The notes beneath the pieces are model-generated. The model saw nothing but the letters and a program-made list of their open reading frames with translations. It was not told the DNA's origin and did no database searches. 36,872 nucleotides of DNA from Streptomyces graminilatus (GTDB taxonomy: Bacteria > Actinomycetota > Actinomycetes > Streptomycetales > Streptomycetaceae): positions 1 through 36,872 of the forward strand of contig NZ_LIQQ01000050.1 of NCBI RefSeq assembly GCF_001418565.1. The letters run 5' to 3'. Shown one piece after another: positions 15,394 to 24,892 of this stretch (position 1 is the stretch's first letter; each line of letters begins with the position of its first letter). A program made the position numbers and the translations under genes.

Positions 15394-17631
15394 TCAGCCG
15401 GCCGTGGTCGTCCCCGTGAGGTTCAGGGCCGGGCCCTGGGTGTCGTCGGGTTCGGCGGTCAGCTTCCAGGTGTAGGTGCCGGAGACGTGACGGCCGTCGG
15501 ACCACCGGCCGTCCCAGGAAGCGCGCACCGCGGCCGCCTGGGTGCTGCCGGTGAGTGTGCGGACCGTCGTTCCGGCGCTGTTGGCCAGGGTCAGGGTCCA
15601 GGTCGCGGGCTTGTTGAGCTGCCAGACCGGCTGCCAGGGGGAAGTGGTGGAGGGGCCGCCCGGTTGGGGGTCCGTCTGGGCCTCCGTCTGGGCCAGCGGC
15701 GAGGCCGGGACCCCGCTGTCGACGAGCGCCACCTGGCCGTATGTGGAGGTGAGGTAGGCGATGTCGCCGCCGAACCGGTCCACCGCCCAACGGCCGTTGC
15801 CGCCACCGCTGTTCTGGTCCGCCGTGGGCAGTACGGCCACCGTGCGGGTGGCCGCCGTACCGGTGTGGAAGTCGGTGAGCAGCAGTTCGTGGGTGGTGCG
15901 GTTCTCGCGCAGGAGGTAGCCGTCGGCGAGGCGGGCCGGACCCTGGTCGGACGGGACCGGGATCTTGCGGTTGGTCGCCCGGTCGTAGACACCGGCGGGT
16001 CCCGCCGCGCCGCAGGTCCAGTACAGCCAGGTGTTCACGGCCTGGATGTCGGTGGGCGTGCAGGGCGCGCCGGTGGCGATGCCCGCCACGGTCTGCTGCG
16101 TCTTGAGGTTGAGGCCGACGACCGAGCCCTGGGAGCTGCCGGTCGTCCACAGGACCTGACCCCAGACGGCCGCGGAGGTACGGGCGCGGTTCAGCGCGAC
16201 CGTGCCGGCGGTGGCGGCGCGCGGGAAGTCGACGACCTTCTGTACGCCGGCGCTGCCGCCGTTGTAGAGGACGTAACGGCCGGAGGCACTCGGGATGCGG
16301 CCGCCTGCGTCTCCCGCGCCCGCGCTGACGACGGTGCTGAGGGAGGTGCCGAGCCCGACGGTGCTCACGGACTCCTGGCCGTCCGAGTTGGTCCACAGGT
16401 AGGCGACCCGGCCGTCGCCGAGGGCCTCCAACTGGGGGCAGGCGGCGTCGCCGGTCGGGCAGGTCGACGGGTTGAGGGCCGGGCTGCGCGGGGTCTGCCC
16501 CCCGACGGGCTTGGCCGTGGCGTCGAGTTGGAAGCTGTTGTACCGGTGGTAGCCGCCCCCGGTGGTGGCGCCGTACAGCATCAACTCGCCGCCGGCCAGG
16601 GCCAGTCCGTCCACCCCGGTCGAATAGGCCGGGATGTTGACGACCTTCTCGGTGGCCGTGCGGCCGTCCTGTGTGGGGGTGACGCGGTGGACGTTCCAGT
16701 CGAGACTCGACGGTCCGCCGGTGGCGAGCGCGCCGCCGTCCGGGGTCGGGGTGAAGCTGCCGGACGACTCGGCCAGGGCCGTGTACTTCGCGCCGGTGAC
16801 GAGTGAAAGGGCGGTCAGTTCGGGCTTGGTGCCGCCGGCGACGAAGTCCGGGTTGCCGATGAGGAGTTGGTCTCCGACGACGGCTTCGAGCTCGGCGCCC
16901 AGGCGCGTGAGGGCGGTGGGCTCGGTGCCGGGCGCGGAGTCGACGCGTATCGACTTCCAGTCGGCCACCAGCCAGCGGTCGTTGAAGCGGACCTCGGGGC
17001 TGGTGCCCAGACCGGTGGCATAGGTGCGGAAGGTGCCGTCCGCGAGGTCGACGAGGCCCGCGGACGTCACACCGTCCAGGGTGTGGACGATCGCGACCCG
17101 GCGGACCGAGCCGCCCTTGACATAGGTGACGGGTTCGGCGCCCGCGGGAAACCCGGTGACCGGTGTGTCGGTGGTCGTGCCGTCGGCGGCGGCGCGCAGG
17201 ACGTGGAGGGTGCCGGTGGTGTCGCGGGTCAGCACGCTCCAGCCGGTGGCGGTCTTGAAGCTCTGGCCGGCCGGAACGGTGACGGTGGCGGTCACGCCCG
17301 TGGAGCGGTGCTTCTGGGTGACCGTGGCTCCGCTGACGGTGCTGATGACGTCGGTGCCGCTGGCGAGGTCGTCCGGGCCCGCGTGGCCGGGCGGGACGGC
17401 GCCCGGATAGTCGGCCGACAGGACGGGACCGGAGCCCGGGGACGTGTACTGGAAGCCGGAGGAGCCGGCCCACCGGAAGGTGACGGGGGCAGGCTTCTCC
17501 GAGACCAGCCGGACCGTACCGGCGAGAGGGTCGACGGCGGGTGCCGCCTGCGCCGGGGTGGTCATCGTGGTGCAGGACAGCGCCACGGTCGTGCCGAGGA
17601 CGATGTTGGCAAGCCTTCGTGAACGGCTCAT
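15394..17631 (-). CDS. Large secreted protein with C-terminal FlgD-like Ig domain
   Basis: A 745-residue exported protein. The start is ATG 17631, with AGGGGGAG just upstream; nine more residues are possible. The signal peptide has MSRSRR, a hydrophobic core and probable cleavage at AQA-AP (about residue 29). The body is a Ser/Thr/Gly-rich all-beta sequence with recurring blocks such as DGRVAYLWTNSDG and GRYVLYNGG, suggesting a beta-propeller. The last about 90 residues (WTLTLANSAGTTVRTL, then WDGRWSDGRHVSGTYTWKL) match FlgD-type Ig-like domains of cell-wall proteins. No catalytic motif was found. The function is unknown. Confidence 0.82.
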   Translation of the reverse strand: MSRSRRLANIVLGTTVALSCTTMTTPAQAAPAVDPLAGTVRLVSEKPAPVTFRWAGSSGFQYTSPGSGPVLSADYPGAVPPGHAGPDDLASGTDVISTVSGATVTQKHRSTGVTATVTVPAGQSFKTATGWSVLTRDTTGTLHVLRAAADGTTTDTPVTGFPAGAEPVTYVKGGSVRRVAIVHTLDGVTSAGLVDLADGTFRTYATGLGTSPEVRFNDRWLVADWKSIRVDSAPGTEPTALTRLGAELEAVVGDQLLIGNPDFVAGGTKPELTALSLVTGAKYTALAESSGSFTPTPDGGALATGGPSSLDWNVHRVTPTQDGRTATEKVVNIPAYSTGVDGLALAGGELMLYGATTGGGYHRYNSFQLDATAKPVGGQTPRSPALNPSTCPTGDAACPQLEALGDGRVAYLWTNSDGQESVSTVGLGTSLSTVVSAGAGDAGGRIPSASGRYVLYNGGSAGVQKVVDFPRAATAGTVALNRARTSAAVWGQVLWTTGSSQGSVVGLNLKTQQTVAGIATGAPCTPTDIQAVNTWLYWTCGAAGPAGVYDRATNRKIPVPSDQGPARLADGYLLRENRTTHELLLTDFHTGTAATRTVAVLPTADQNSGGGNGRWAVDRFGGDIAYLTSTYGQVALVDSGVPASPLAQTEAQTDPQPGGPSTTSPWQPVWQLNKPATWTLTLANSAGTTVRTLTGSTQAAAVRASWDGRWSDGRHVSGTYTWKLTAEPDDTQGPALNLTGTTTAG

Positions 17632-17700
17632 TCTTCTCCCCCTGAGAACTTTCGGCACTCATTCGCCGGAGTGCCCGCACACATCATGCGGCAACACGAA

Positions 17701-17727
17701 GGGCGGCGCCCGGATCGGACGCCGCCC
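17701..17727 (-). terminator. gltX terminator hairpin
   Basis: GGGCGGCG (17701-17708) and CGCCGCCC (17720-17727) are perfect inverted arms with an 11-nt loop. It starts 14 nt beyond the gltX stop. A short T-rich stretch (TTCGTGTT) follows on the minus strand. Confidence 0.7.
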
Positions 17728-17741
17728 TCCAAGTGCCGTGA

Positions 17742-19226
17742 CTACGCGGCCAGTTCGGCCAGTGCCGCGTCGATGCGTGCCAGGGTCTTCTCCTTGCCCA
17801 GGATCTCCAGGGACTCGAAGAGGGGGAGGCCGATCGTGCGGCCGGTGACGGCCACGCGGACCGGGGCCTGGGCCTTGCCGAGCTTGAGGCCGTGGGCCTC
17901 GCCGGCGGCCAGGACGGCCTCCTTCAGGGACTCGGCGGAGGACCAGTCGGCGGCCTCCAGCTTCTCCCTCGCCGTGACCAGCAGGGCGTCGCTGCCCTCC
18001 TTCATCGCCTTCGCCCAGGACGCCTCGTCGGAGGCCGGCTCGGGCAGGAACAGGAAGTCGACGTTGTCCGTGATCTCCGAGAGGACCTTGAGGCGGGTCT
18101 GGGCGTGCGGGGCGATCGCCTGCCACTTCGCCTCGTCGAAGTCCTCCGGCGCCCACGGCGCGAAGGGCGCCCGGAGCCAGGGCGCGCAGCGCTCCGTGAA
18201 CTCCTTCACGTCCAGCAGCCGGATGTGGTCGGCGTTGATCGCCTCGCACTTCTTCAGGTCGAAGCGGGCCGGGTTGGGGTTGACGTCCGACACGTCGAAG
18301 GCGGCGACCATCTCGCCGACCGTGAAGATGTCCTGGTCGGCCGAGAGCGACCAGCCGAGCAGGGAGAGGTAGTTGAGGAGGCCCTCGGGGAGGAAGCCGC
18401 GCTCCCGGTAGAGGTTGAGCGACGACTCGGGGTCGCGCTTCGAGAGCTTCTTGTTGCCCTCGCCCATCACGTACGGCAGGTGACCGAAGGAGGGGGTCTG
18501 CTTCGCGATGCCCAGTTCGATCAGCGCCTTGTAGAGCGCGATCTGCCTCGGCGTGGACGACAGGAGGTCCTCGCCGCGCAGGACGTGCGTGATCTCCATC
18601 AGGGCGTCGTCGACCGGGTTGACCAGCGTGTACAGGGGCGCGCCGTTGGCTCGTACGATCCCGTAGTCCGGGACGTTCTCGGCCGTGAAGGTCAGCTCGC
18701 CGCGGACCAGGTCCGTGAAGGTGATCGTCTCGTCGGGCATCCGGAACCGGACGATGGGCGTGCGGCCCTCGGCGGTGTACGCGGACACCTGCTCGTCGGT
18801 CAGGTCGCGGCAGTGGCCGTCGTACCCGGAGGGCTTGCCGGCCGCGCGGGCGGCGTCGCGGCGGGTGTCCAGCTCCTCCGTGGAGCAGTAGCAGTAGTAC
18901 GCGCGGCCCGCCTCCAGGAGCTTCGCCGCCACGTCCTTGTAGAGGTCCATGCGCTGCGACTGGCGGTAAGGGGCGTGCGGGCCGCCGGTCTCGGGGCCCT
19001 CGTCCCAGTCGAAGCCGAGCCAGCGCAGCGAGTCCAGCAACTGCTCGTACGACTCCTCGGAGTCGCGGGCCGCGTCGGTGTCCTCGATGCGGAAGACGAA
19101 CGTGCCGCCGGTGTGGCGGGCGTACGCCCAGTTGAACAGGGCCGTACGGACCAGGCCCACGTGGGGGTTACCGGTGGGCGACGGGCAGAACCGTACTCGG
19201 ACGGCGGGGGCGGGTGCGCTAGCCAC
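17742..19226 (-). CDS. gltX: Glutamyl-tRNA synthetase
   Basis: A class I aminoacyl-tRNA synthetase of 494 residues that charges tRNA-Glu; in bacteria without GlnRS it is usually non-discriminating and also glutamylates tRNA-Gln. The HIGH-like motif is [10 protein letters not shown] (residues about 15-24) and KLSKR is the KMSKS motif. CYC, then YDGHC, form the zinc site. The start is GTG 19226, which overlaps the stop codon of the upstream FAH gene; TTG 19235 is also possible. AAGG lies 9 nt before the GTG. Five tRNA-Glu/Gln genes lie only 3.2 kb away. Confidence 0.95.
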   Translation of the reverse strand: MASAPAPAVRVRFCPSPTGNPHVGLVRTALFNWAYARHTGGTFVFRIEDTDAARDSEESYEQLLDSLRWLGFDWDEGPETGGPHAPYRQSQRMDLYKDVAAKLLEAGRAYYCYCSTEELDTRRDAARAAGKPSGYDGHCRDLTDEQVSAYTAEGRTPIVRFRMPDETITFTDLVRGELTFTAENVPDYGIVRANGAPLYTLVNPVDDALMEITHVLRGEDLLSSTPRQIALYKALIELGIAKQTPSFGHLPYVMGEGNKKLSKRDPESSLNLYRERGFLPEGLLNYLSLLGWSLSADQDIFTVGEMVAAFDVSDVNPNPARFDLKKCEAINADHIRLLDVKEFTERCAPWLRAPFAPWAPEDFDEAKWQAIAPHAQTRLKVLSEITDNVDFLFLPEPASDEASWAKAMKEGSDALLVTAREKLEAADWSSAESLKEAVLAAGEAHGLKLGKAQAPVRVAVTGRTIGLPLFESLEILGKEKTLARIDAALAELAA

Positions 19227-20007
19227 GCTTGACAACCTTGTTGGTGAGAGTGCCGATGCCTTCGATGGTGACGGCGACCTCGTCGCCGACGGTGAGCGGT
19301 CCGACGCCTGCCGGGGTGCCCGTGAGGATCACGTCGCCGGGGAGCAGCGTCATGGCCTCGGTGATGTTGACGATCAGATCCTCGATGGAGTGGATCATCT
19401 CGCTGGTGCGGCCCAGTTGGCGCTGCTCGCCGTTGACGGTGAGCTGGATCGTGAGGCCCTCGCCGATCGCGGAGGGGGTCAGGTCCGTCTCGATCCAGGG
19501 GCCGAGAGGGCAGCTGGTGTCGAAGCCCTTCGCGCGGGCCCACTGCTTCTCGCGCTTCTGGACGTCCCGCGCGGTGATGTCGTTGGCGCAGGTGTAGCCG
19601 AGGATGACGTCCTTGACGCGCTCGCGCGGCACCTCGCGGCACATCCGGCCGATGACCACGGCGAGTTCGGCCTCGTGGTGCAGTTCCTCGGAGAAGGAGG
19701 GGTACTGGATGTCGTCGCCGGAGCCGATCACCGAGGTGGACGGCTTGAAGAAGGCGAACGGGGTGTCGGGCACCTCGTTGCCCAGTTCCCTCGCGTGCTC
19801 CGCGTAGTTGCGGCCGTAGGCGACGACCTTGTTGGGCAGTACCGGCGGCAGCAGCCGGACCTTGTCGAGCGGGACCTTCGTGCCGGAGAGCTCGAAGTCG
19901 GCGAACGGGATGCCCTTGATGATGTCGAGGACTAGTTCGTCCGGCTTGTCGCCCTCGACCGCGCCGAAGGCGACGTTCCCGTCGATGGAGAATCTGGCGA
20001 TGCGCAC
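19219..20007 (-). CDS. Fumarylacetoacetate hydrolase (FAH) family protein
   Basis: A 262-residue FAH-fold hydrolase/isomerase. Motifs are [16 protein letters not shown], the metal ligands in [24 protein letters not shown] and GTPAGVGPL. Family members hydrolyse acylpyruvates, decarboxylate oxaloacetate or isomerise 2-hydroxyhepta-2,4-diene-1,7-dioate, so the substrate cannot be chosen from sequence alone. GTG 20007 has AGGA about 6 nt upstream. The gene overlaps gltX by 8 nt and they form one operon; this coupling with gltX is common in streptomycetes. Confidence 0.92.
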   Translation of the reverse strand: MRIARFSIDGNVAFGAVEGDKPDELVLDIIKGIPFADFELSGTKVPLDKVRLLPPVLPNKVVAYGRNYAEHARELGNEVPDTPFAFFKPSTSVIGSGDDIQYPSFSEELHHEAELAVVIGRMCREVPRERVKDVILGYTCANDITARDVQKREKQWARAKGFDTSCPLGPWIETDLTPSAIGEGLTIQLTVNGEQRQLGRTSEMIHSIEDLIVNITEAMTLLPGDVILTGTPAGVGPLTVGDEVAVTIEGIGTLTNKVVKRG

Positions 20008-20085
20008 GGGATTCCTGCGCCCCTCTGCTGGTCCGGCTGAAGTCTGACGGTCCAGGCTAACGCGCCCCGGGCGGGCGCCTCGCGC

Positions 20086-20112
20086 AAAAAATGCCGAGGG
20101 CGCCCACGCCCT
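20086..20112 (-). terminator. Terminator of the small peptide gene
   Basis: On the minus strand AGGGCG-TGGG-CGCCCT is followed after 5 nt by T6 (20091-20086). It lies between the orphan peptide gene and the FAH gene. It should separate their transcripts. Confidence 0.6.
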
Positions 20113-20225
20113 TCGTGGACCTCCGTACTGCGGAGACCGGGTTCGAGGGGGAGCGGGCGCCCTTGACAGAGCGACAAGCGACATTCGTGGCGTCCGGCCT
20201 GAGCAACAGGCGGCGCTCGCGCGTA

Positions 20226-20414
20226 CTACTCCGCGACGGAGGCCGCGACCGGGGCGTCCATGAGAATCGTGCGGCGGGGGTTGGCGGTCTGCGTGGGGAG
20301 GTCAACGGAGTGCACGGGCTGCTCGACGGGGGTCAGCTCGCCGGCGTCGGTCAGGTGCGCGAGCGTCGTGCGGCGCGGGTTTGCGATGTTGTGGAACATC
20401 GTCGTCGTCTTCAC
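20226..20414 (-). CDS. Orphan 62-residue peptide with duplicated ANPRRT motif
   Basis: GTG 20414 has GAGG 9 nt upstream; the internal ATG at 20399 (MFHNIANPRRT) lacks its own site. The peptide has no signal sequence, no cysteine and no recognised domain. Its notable feature is an imperfect internal duplication: IANPRRTTLAHLTDAGELTP near residues 9-28 and TANPRRTILMDAP near residues 43-55. It is monocistronic with its own terminator and is divergent from the first conservon, with 608 nt between them. It is real by ribosome site, length and repeat conservation, but I know no function. Confidence 0.65.
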   Translation of the reverse strand: MKTTTMFHNIANPRRTTLAHLTDAGELTPVEQPVHSVDLPTQTANPRRTILMDAPVAASVAE

Positions 20415-20681
20415 TGTTGTAGACCTCGGCCCTGTCGTGTCCGGGCGGCCGGACCGGCGGGGAGCCGCCGTCCGCGCGCGCGTTGTCGGTTTTGCCATCC
20501 CTGTAAAGCGTCAGGCTAAACATGCGATTCCCCGGGGAAGTCACTGAGACGCCCCGAACGGTATGTGAGTTTGCTCACGGATCAATGGGCAAACCGGTCA
20601 ATTCCGACCTCCAGCCCAACTTCACGAAACGGAAATATCCCTACTGAAGCACCCATTCCGCTCCTGATCATGGCGACCTGG

Positions 20682-20791
20682 ACACCGTGACTATCCATGT
20701 GAGTCGTGGATTTTCGCCCGGTATGTGGGGAATCGCTTTCTACACCTCGTGACACAGCGATCACGAGGTGTCATCGTCGTCACACCGTGAC
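20682..20791. promoter_or_regulatory. Repeat-rich control region upstream of conservon 1
   Basis: The gap 20415-21022 (608 nt) holds no convincing gene. The decamer ACACCGTGAC occurs at 20682-20691 and again at 20782-20791, exactly 100 bp apart. Between them ACACCTCGTGA (20742-20752) and TCACGAGGTGT (20761-20771) form a perfect 11-bp inverted repeat with an 8-nt spacer. Further downstream is another hairpin at 20933-20962. No clear -10/-35 pair could be picked. Confidence 0.6.
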
Positions 20792-20932
20792 CCATTGGCC
20801 TTGTTGCAGGTCCGGCACTGTGCTGGAATTCCACGGACCGCCGCGGGATCACGAGCCGGTGCACGGGGGGCGCACACAGCGCCGAGCGGCGGCACGTCAG
20901 GGGAAACCGCGCCGGGTTTACTCACGACAACC

Positions 20933-20962
20933 ATGGAAGGCGTATTTCAGGGCGCCTTCCAT
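20933..20962 (+). promoter_or_regulatory. Hairpin in the cvnA1 leader
   Basis: ATGGAAGGCG (20933-20942) and CGCCTTCCAT (20953-20962) are perfect 10-bp arms around a 10-nt loop. It lies 60 nt upstream of the chosen cvnA1 start and includes an in-frame ATG that could be an alternative, occluded start. Confidence 0.55.
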
Positions 20963-21022
20963 ACGCCGACACCGTCTCTCCGTTCACGCGGAAGGGCGCC
21001 TGGTCCAGAGGTTGCGACGCTA

Positions 21023-24000
21023 GTGCAGGGACGTTTCAAGAGGGATGGCAGCGCTTCGGCGGAGCCGGAGCCACACAACGGAGCCGGTCATGGTTCCTCC
21101 CCCCAGCACGCCCAGAACCCGGGCCAGGCAGCTCTGACCGGCGAGAACGGCGAGCGGTCGACACGCCCCGGCAGTGGTGCGCCCGGCGGCAAGGGCCCGG
21201 CCACCGGTGGGCCCGCGCCCGCCATGCCGCCGGTGCGGCCCGCCAAGGGGTCGACCGGCCCCGGCGCGCGGATAGCGCTGCGCAACTGGCGAATCTCGAC
21301 CCGTCTGGTCTCGCTGCTCGCGCTCCCCGTGGTCGCGGCGACCTCGCTCGGCGCGCTGCGCGTCGGCGACAACATGAACGACATCCAGCAGCTCGACAAC
21401 ATGCGGCTGCTGACCGACATCACCAAGCAGGCGACCGAGCTGTCGGCCGCACTCCAGGAGGAGCGCGACCAGTCGGCCGGTCCGCTCGCGCACGGCCAGC
21501 CCGCCAGTGACTACAGCGTCAAGGGCGTACGCGACAAGACCGACCGGGCCCTCAAGAACTTCACCGACGGCGCCGAGGAGATCAACGCCGCCAGCAAGAC
21601 CGGCAGCCTCGTGGGTGTCCGCGCCACCCTCGTCGGGCTTGTCGCCCAGCTGAACAAGATCACCGAGATCCGCAGCACCGCCTACGACGTCCAGGACAAC
21701 TCGACGCAGACGGTCGAGGCCTACCACCGGCTCGTCACCCAGTTGCTCGGCCTCTCCCAGGACATGGCCGAGGCGACCAACAACACCGAGATGATCACGC
21801 GCACCCGCTCGCTGGCCGCCTTCTCCTCGGCCAAGGAGTACGCGTCCATCCAGCGCGCGGTCATCGCGGCGGCACTGCCCGACAACAACAGGGACCGCGG
21901 CAAGCTCTCGGAGAACGACCGGCTGTACGCCGAGTCGGCGCAGAGCAGCCAGGACTCCGAACTCGACAGCTTCAAGGCCATCTACGGCGACGGCGCCGAG
22001 GACCTCCTCAAGACGATCGACGACGGCAGCCCGACGATCACGGCGGCCGACCTCTACGCCAAGCGCATCCTGCAGAGCAAGGACGGCATCCAGGGGCTCC
22101 AGACGCGCTCCTACAAGGACTGGATCGACGACGACACGTCGAAGATCCAGGCGATGAAGACCATCGAGATCACGCTGCTCAACCAGATGGAGCAGAAGGC
22201 CCGTGAGCTGCGCAACCAGGCCGAGCAGGAAGCGATCATCTCCGGTGCGCTGATCCTGCTGGTGCTCGGTGTCTCACTGGTCGGCGCCTTCGTCGTCGCC
22301 CGGTCCATGATCCGCTCGCTGCGCCGGCTCCAGGACACCGCGACCAAGGTCGCCCAGGACCGGCTGCCCGAGCTGGTCAAGCAGTTGTCGGAGTCCGACC
22401 CGCAGGACGTCGACACGTCCGTCGAGTCGGTCGGTGTGCACTCCCGGGACGAGATCGGCCAGGTGGCCGCGGCCTTCGACGACGTGCACCGCGAGGCCGT
22501 CCGCCTCGCCGCCGAGCAGGCCCTCCTGCGGGGCAACGTCAACGCGATGTTCACCAACCTCTCGCGCCGCTCCCAGGGCCTCATCCAGCGTCAGCTCTCG
22601 CTCATCTCCGAACTGGAGTCCCGCGAGGCCGACCCGGACCAGCTCTCCTCCCTCTTCAAGCTCGACCACCTCGCGACCCGTATGCGCCGGAACGGCGAGA
22701 ACCTCCTCGTCCTCGCCGGTGAAGAGCCGGGCCGCCGCTGGACCCGCCCGGTCCCGCTGGTCGACGTGCTGCGCGCCGCGGCCTCCGAGGTGGAGCAGTA
22801 CGAGCGCATCGAGCTGTCGTCCGTACCGACCACCGAAGTGGCCGGCCGGGTCGTCAACGACCTCGTGCACCTGCTCGCCGAGCTGCTGGAGAACGCCACG
22901 TCGTTCTCCTCCCCGCAGACCAAGGTCAAGGTGACCGGTCACGCGCTGCCCGACGGCCGCGTCCTGATCGAGATCCACGACACCGGCATCGGCCTCTCGC
23001 CCGAGGACCTCGCGGCGATCAACGAGCGGCTCGCCGCGCCGCCCACCGTGGACGTGTCGGTCTCCCGCCGCATGGGTCTGTTCGTGGTCGGCCGCCTCTC
23101 GCAGCGCCACGGCATCCGCATCCAGCTCCGTCCGTCCGACTCCGGTGGTACGACCGCGCTGGTCATGCTCCCCGTCGATGTCGCCCAGGGCGGCAAGAAG
23201 CCCGCTCCGGGCATGGCCGGCCACGGCGGTGCCCCCATCGGCGGTCCCGCCGCCGCACAGGCCTCCGCCGGTGTGGCCGCGGCCCGCCGGGGCGGTGGCC
23301 AGGGCGCTCCCGCCGGTGGCGGGCTCCTCGGCGCCGGTGGCGCGCCGCGCGGTCAGGTCGGCTCGGGCCAGGGCGCGCGGGCCGCGCTGCCCGGCGCGGG
23401 CGGTCGTCCGGGCGGCCAGGGCGGGGCGCCGCGTGGACCCCAGGGTCCCGGTGCTCCTCAGCAGGGCGGCAGGCCGGCGCCCGCCGGTGTCGGCGCCGGC
23501 GGCTTCGGCGGCCAGGCGCCGGCCGCTCCCCAGGGCCTCCAGGCCTCGGGCGGCTTCGGTGACGGGCCCGGCGCTCGGCAGAACCAGGACGCCTTCGGCA
23601 ACAACGCCGGACGCCAGGACACCTTCGGCGGCTCGCGTGGCCCCGTACCGCCACAGCGCGGGGAGGGACCGGGCGGCGGGCGCCGTCCGCAGCTCCCGCC
23701 GCGTGGCGGTGCGCGTCCGGAGCTGCCCGGTGGGGGCAACGCGCCGTCGCGTCCGAGCTGGAGCGACGAGAACGCGCAGCCTCCGGTGCCGCGTGCCTCG
23801 CTGGACACCCCGCGCGGTCACGAGGAGCCGGACTCCACGTCACGGATGCCCCGTATCGACGACCGGCACGGCCCGGCCGCGACCGCGGAGATTCCCCGTC
23901 TCGACAGTCCCCAGAACCCGGCTGCCACCTCCGAGTTCCCCCGCCCCGACTTCAACGCCCCGCGTCCGGGCAGCCCTTCGGACACCGGCCAGTTCCCGCT

Positions 24001-24892
24001 GCCCGGCTACAACGGCTCCGGCGACACCAACGGGCAGCAGAACAACGGGTCGTACGTCCGTCAGGATGTCTTCGGCACCGCGCCGAGCGCGCCGCAGGCT
24101 CCCCAGAACCCGCAGGGCAACGGGCAGTTCGGGCCCTCGTCGTACGACAGCGGTTCGACGGGCCAGTTCCCCGCGCCGACCGGGTACGACTCCGGCTCGA
24201 CCGGCCAGTTCCCGGCGCCCTCCGGCTTCGACGGCCGCAGCCCGGCGCCCCGCCGTCAGCAGGACCCGTCGTCCACCGGCCAGTTCGAGCGCCCGCAGCC
24301 GGGCCCGGACCGCGGTCCCGCGGAGTTCGGCGGTCCCCGGCCGCCGGTCCCGCCGCGCCCGGCGCAGCCGGAGGCCCTGCCGCCGGCGAGCGGCCCCGGT
24401 GACGGGCGGACTCCGCTGTACGACACCCTGGAGACCAACTGGTTCCACGGGCAGGGTCAGCAGCAGCCGTCCAACGGCAACGCCGGCAACGGGAACAGCA
24501 GCAACGGGAGCAACGGCAACGGTTCGGCGCTCTCGCAGCCGTCGTCCGCCGCGCCGACTCCGCCGCGTCCGGCGGCCGCGCCGGCCGCGACCGGCTCCTG
24601 GCGCACCTCGCCCAACGACGAGCTGGTCCGGCAGGCCGAGCGGGTCCGCCAGCCGGCCGCCGGTGGCGTCACTACTTCCGGCCTTCCGCGCCGGGTCCCG
24701 CGTGCGAACCTCGTACCGGGTACGGCTCAGCAACAACAGCACCAAAGTGGTCCGGCGGTTTCCCGTGCGCCCGATGACGTGCGCGGCCGGCTGACCAATC
24801 TCCGTAGGGGCATCGCCCAGGGGCGGCAGGCCGGTACCGGCTCCGACCAGACAGGCAGCTTCCCCAGCCCCACTCACCAGCAGGAGCGATAG
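21023..24892 (+). CDS. cvnA1: Conservon sensor CvnA (nitrate-sensor-like GHKL membrane protein), first copy
   Basis: A 1289-residue membrane sensor. The N-terminus is cytosolic. TM1 is residues about 94-113 and TM2 about 404-428, with a roughly 290-residue extracellular NIT-type sensor domain between them (EERDQSAGPLA near its start). A HAMP segment follows. His549 lies in KLDHLATRMRRN, the N box Asn624 in ELLENATSFS and the G1 box in HDTGIGL. After about residue 720 comes a long Gly/Pro/Gln-rich linker with repeats (STGQFPAP), then a conserved C-terminal tail (about 1212-1272). GTG 21023 has AGAGG 11 nt upstream; the frame is open upstream to 20768, so ATG 20933 remains possible. It is the first gene of a four-gene signalling operon. 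Confidence 0.92.
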   Translation: MQGRFKRDGSASAEPEPHNGAGHGSSPQHAQNPGQAALTGENGERSTRPGSGAPGGKGPATGGPAPAMPPVRPAKGSTGPGARIALRNWRISTRLVSLLALPVVAATSLGALRVGDNMNDIQQLDNMRLLTDITKQATELSAALQEERDQSAGPLAHGQPASDYSVKGVRDKTDRALKNFTDGAEEINAASKTGSLVGVRATLVGLVAQLNKITEIRSTAYDVQDNSTQTVEAYHRLVTQLLGLSQDMAEATNNTEMITRTRSLAAFSSAKEYASIQRAVIAAALPDNNRDRGKLSENDRLYAESAQSSQDSELDSFKAIYGDGAEDLLKTIDDGSPTITAADLYAKRILQSKDGIQGLQTRSYKDWIDDDTSKIQAMKTIEITLLNQMEQKARELRNQAEQEAIISGALILLVLGVSLVGAFVVARSMIRSLRRLQDTATKVAQDRLPELVKQLSESDPQDVDTSVESVGVHSRDEIGQVAAAFDDVHREAVRLAAEQALLRGNVNAMFTNLSRRSQGLIQRQLSLISELESREADPDQLSSLFKLDHLATRMRRNGENLLVLAGEEPGRRWTRPVPLVDVLRAAASEVEQYERIELSSVPTTEVAGRVVNDLVHLLAELLENATSFSSPQTKVKVTGHALPDGRVLIEIHDTGIGLSPEDLAAINERLAAPPTVDVSVSRRMGLFVVGRLSQRHGIRIQLRPSDSGGTTALVMLPVDVAQGGKKPAPGMAGHGGAPIGGPAAAQASAGVAAARRGGGQGAPAGGGLLGAGGAPRGQVGSGQGARAALPGAGGRPGGQGGAPRGPQGPGAPQQGGRPAPAGVGAGGFGGQAPAAPQGLQASGGFGDGPGARQNQDAFGNNAGRQDTFGGSRGPVPPQRGEGPGGGRRPQLPPRGGARPELPGGGNAPSRPSWSDENAQPPVPRASLDTPRGHEEPDSTSRMPRIDDRHGPAATAEIPRLDSPQNPAATSEFPRPDFNAPRPGSPSDTGQFPLPGYNGSGDTNGQQNNGSYVRQDVFGTAPSAPQAPQNPQGNGQFGPSSYDSGSTGQFPAPTGYDSGSTGQFPAPSGFDGRSPAPRRQQDPSSTGQFERPQPGPDRGPAEFGGPRPPVPPRPAQPEALPPASGPGDGRTPLYDTLETNWFHGQGQQQPSNGNAGNGNSSNGSNGNGSALSQPSSAAPTPPRPAAAPAATGSWRTSPNDELVRQAERVRQPAAGGVTTSGLPRRVPRANLVPGTAQQQQHQSGPAVSRAPDDVRGRLTNLRRGIAQGRQAGTGSDQTGSFPSPTHQQER

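Noticed and set aside
15356..17680. 774-residue His/Arg-rich frame overlapping the secreted protein
   Set aside because: Out-of-frame shadow; the frame ending at 15394 has a signal peptide and an Ig-like domain.
20768..21022. N-terminal extension of CvnA1 from 20768
   Set aside because: It reads through strong inverted repeats with unlikely composition and no ribosome site; GTG 21023 is better placed, though not proven.
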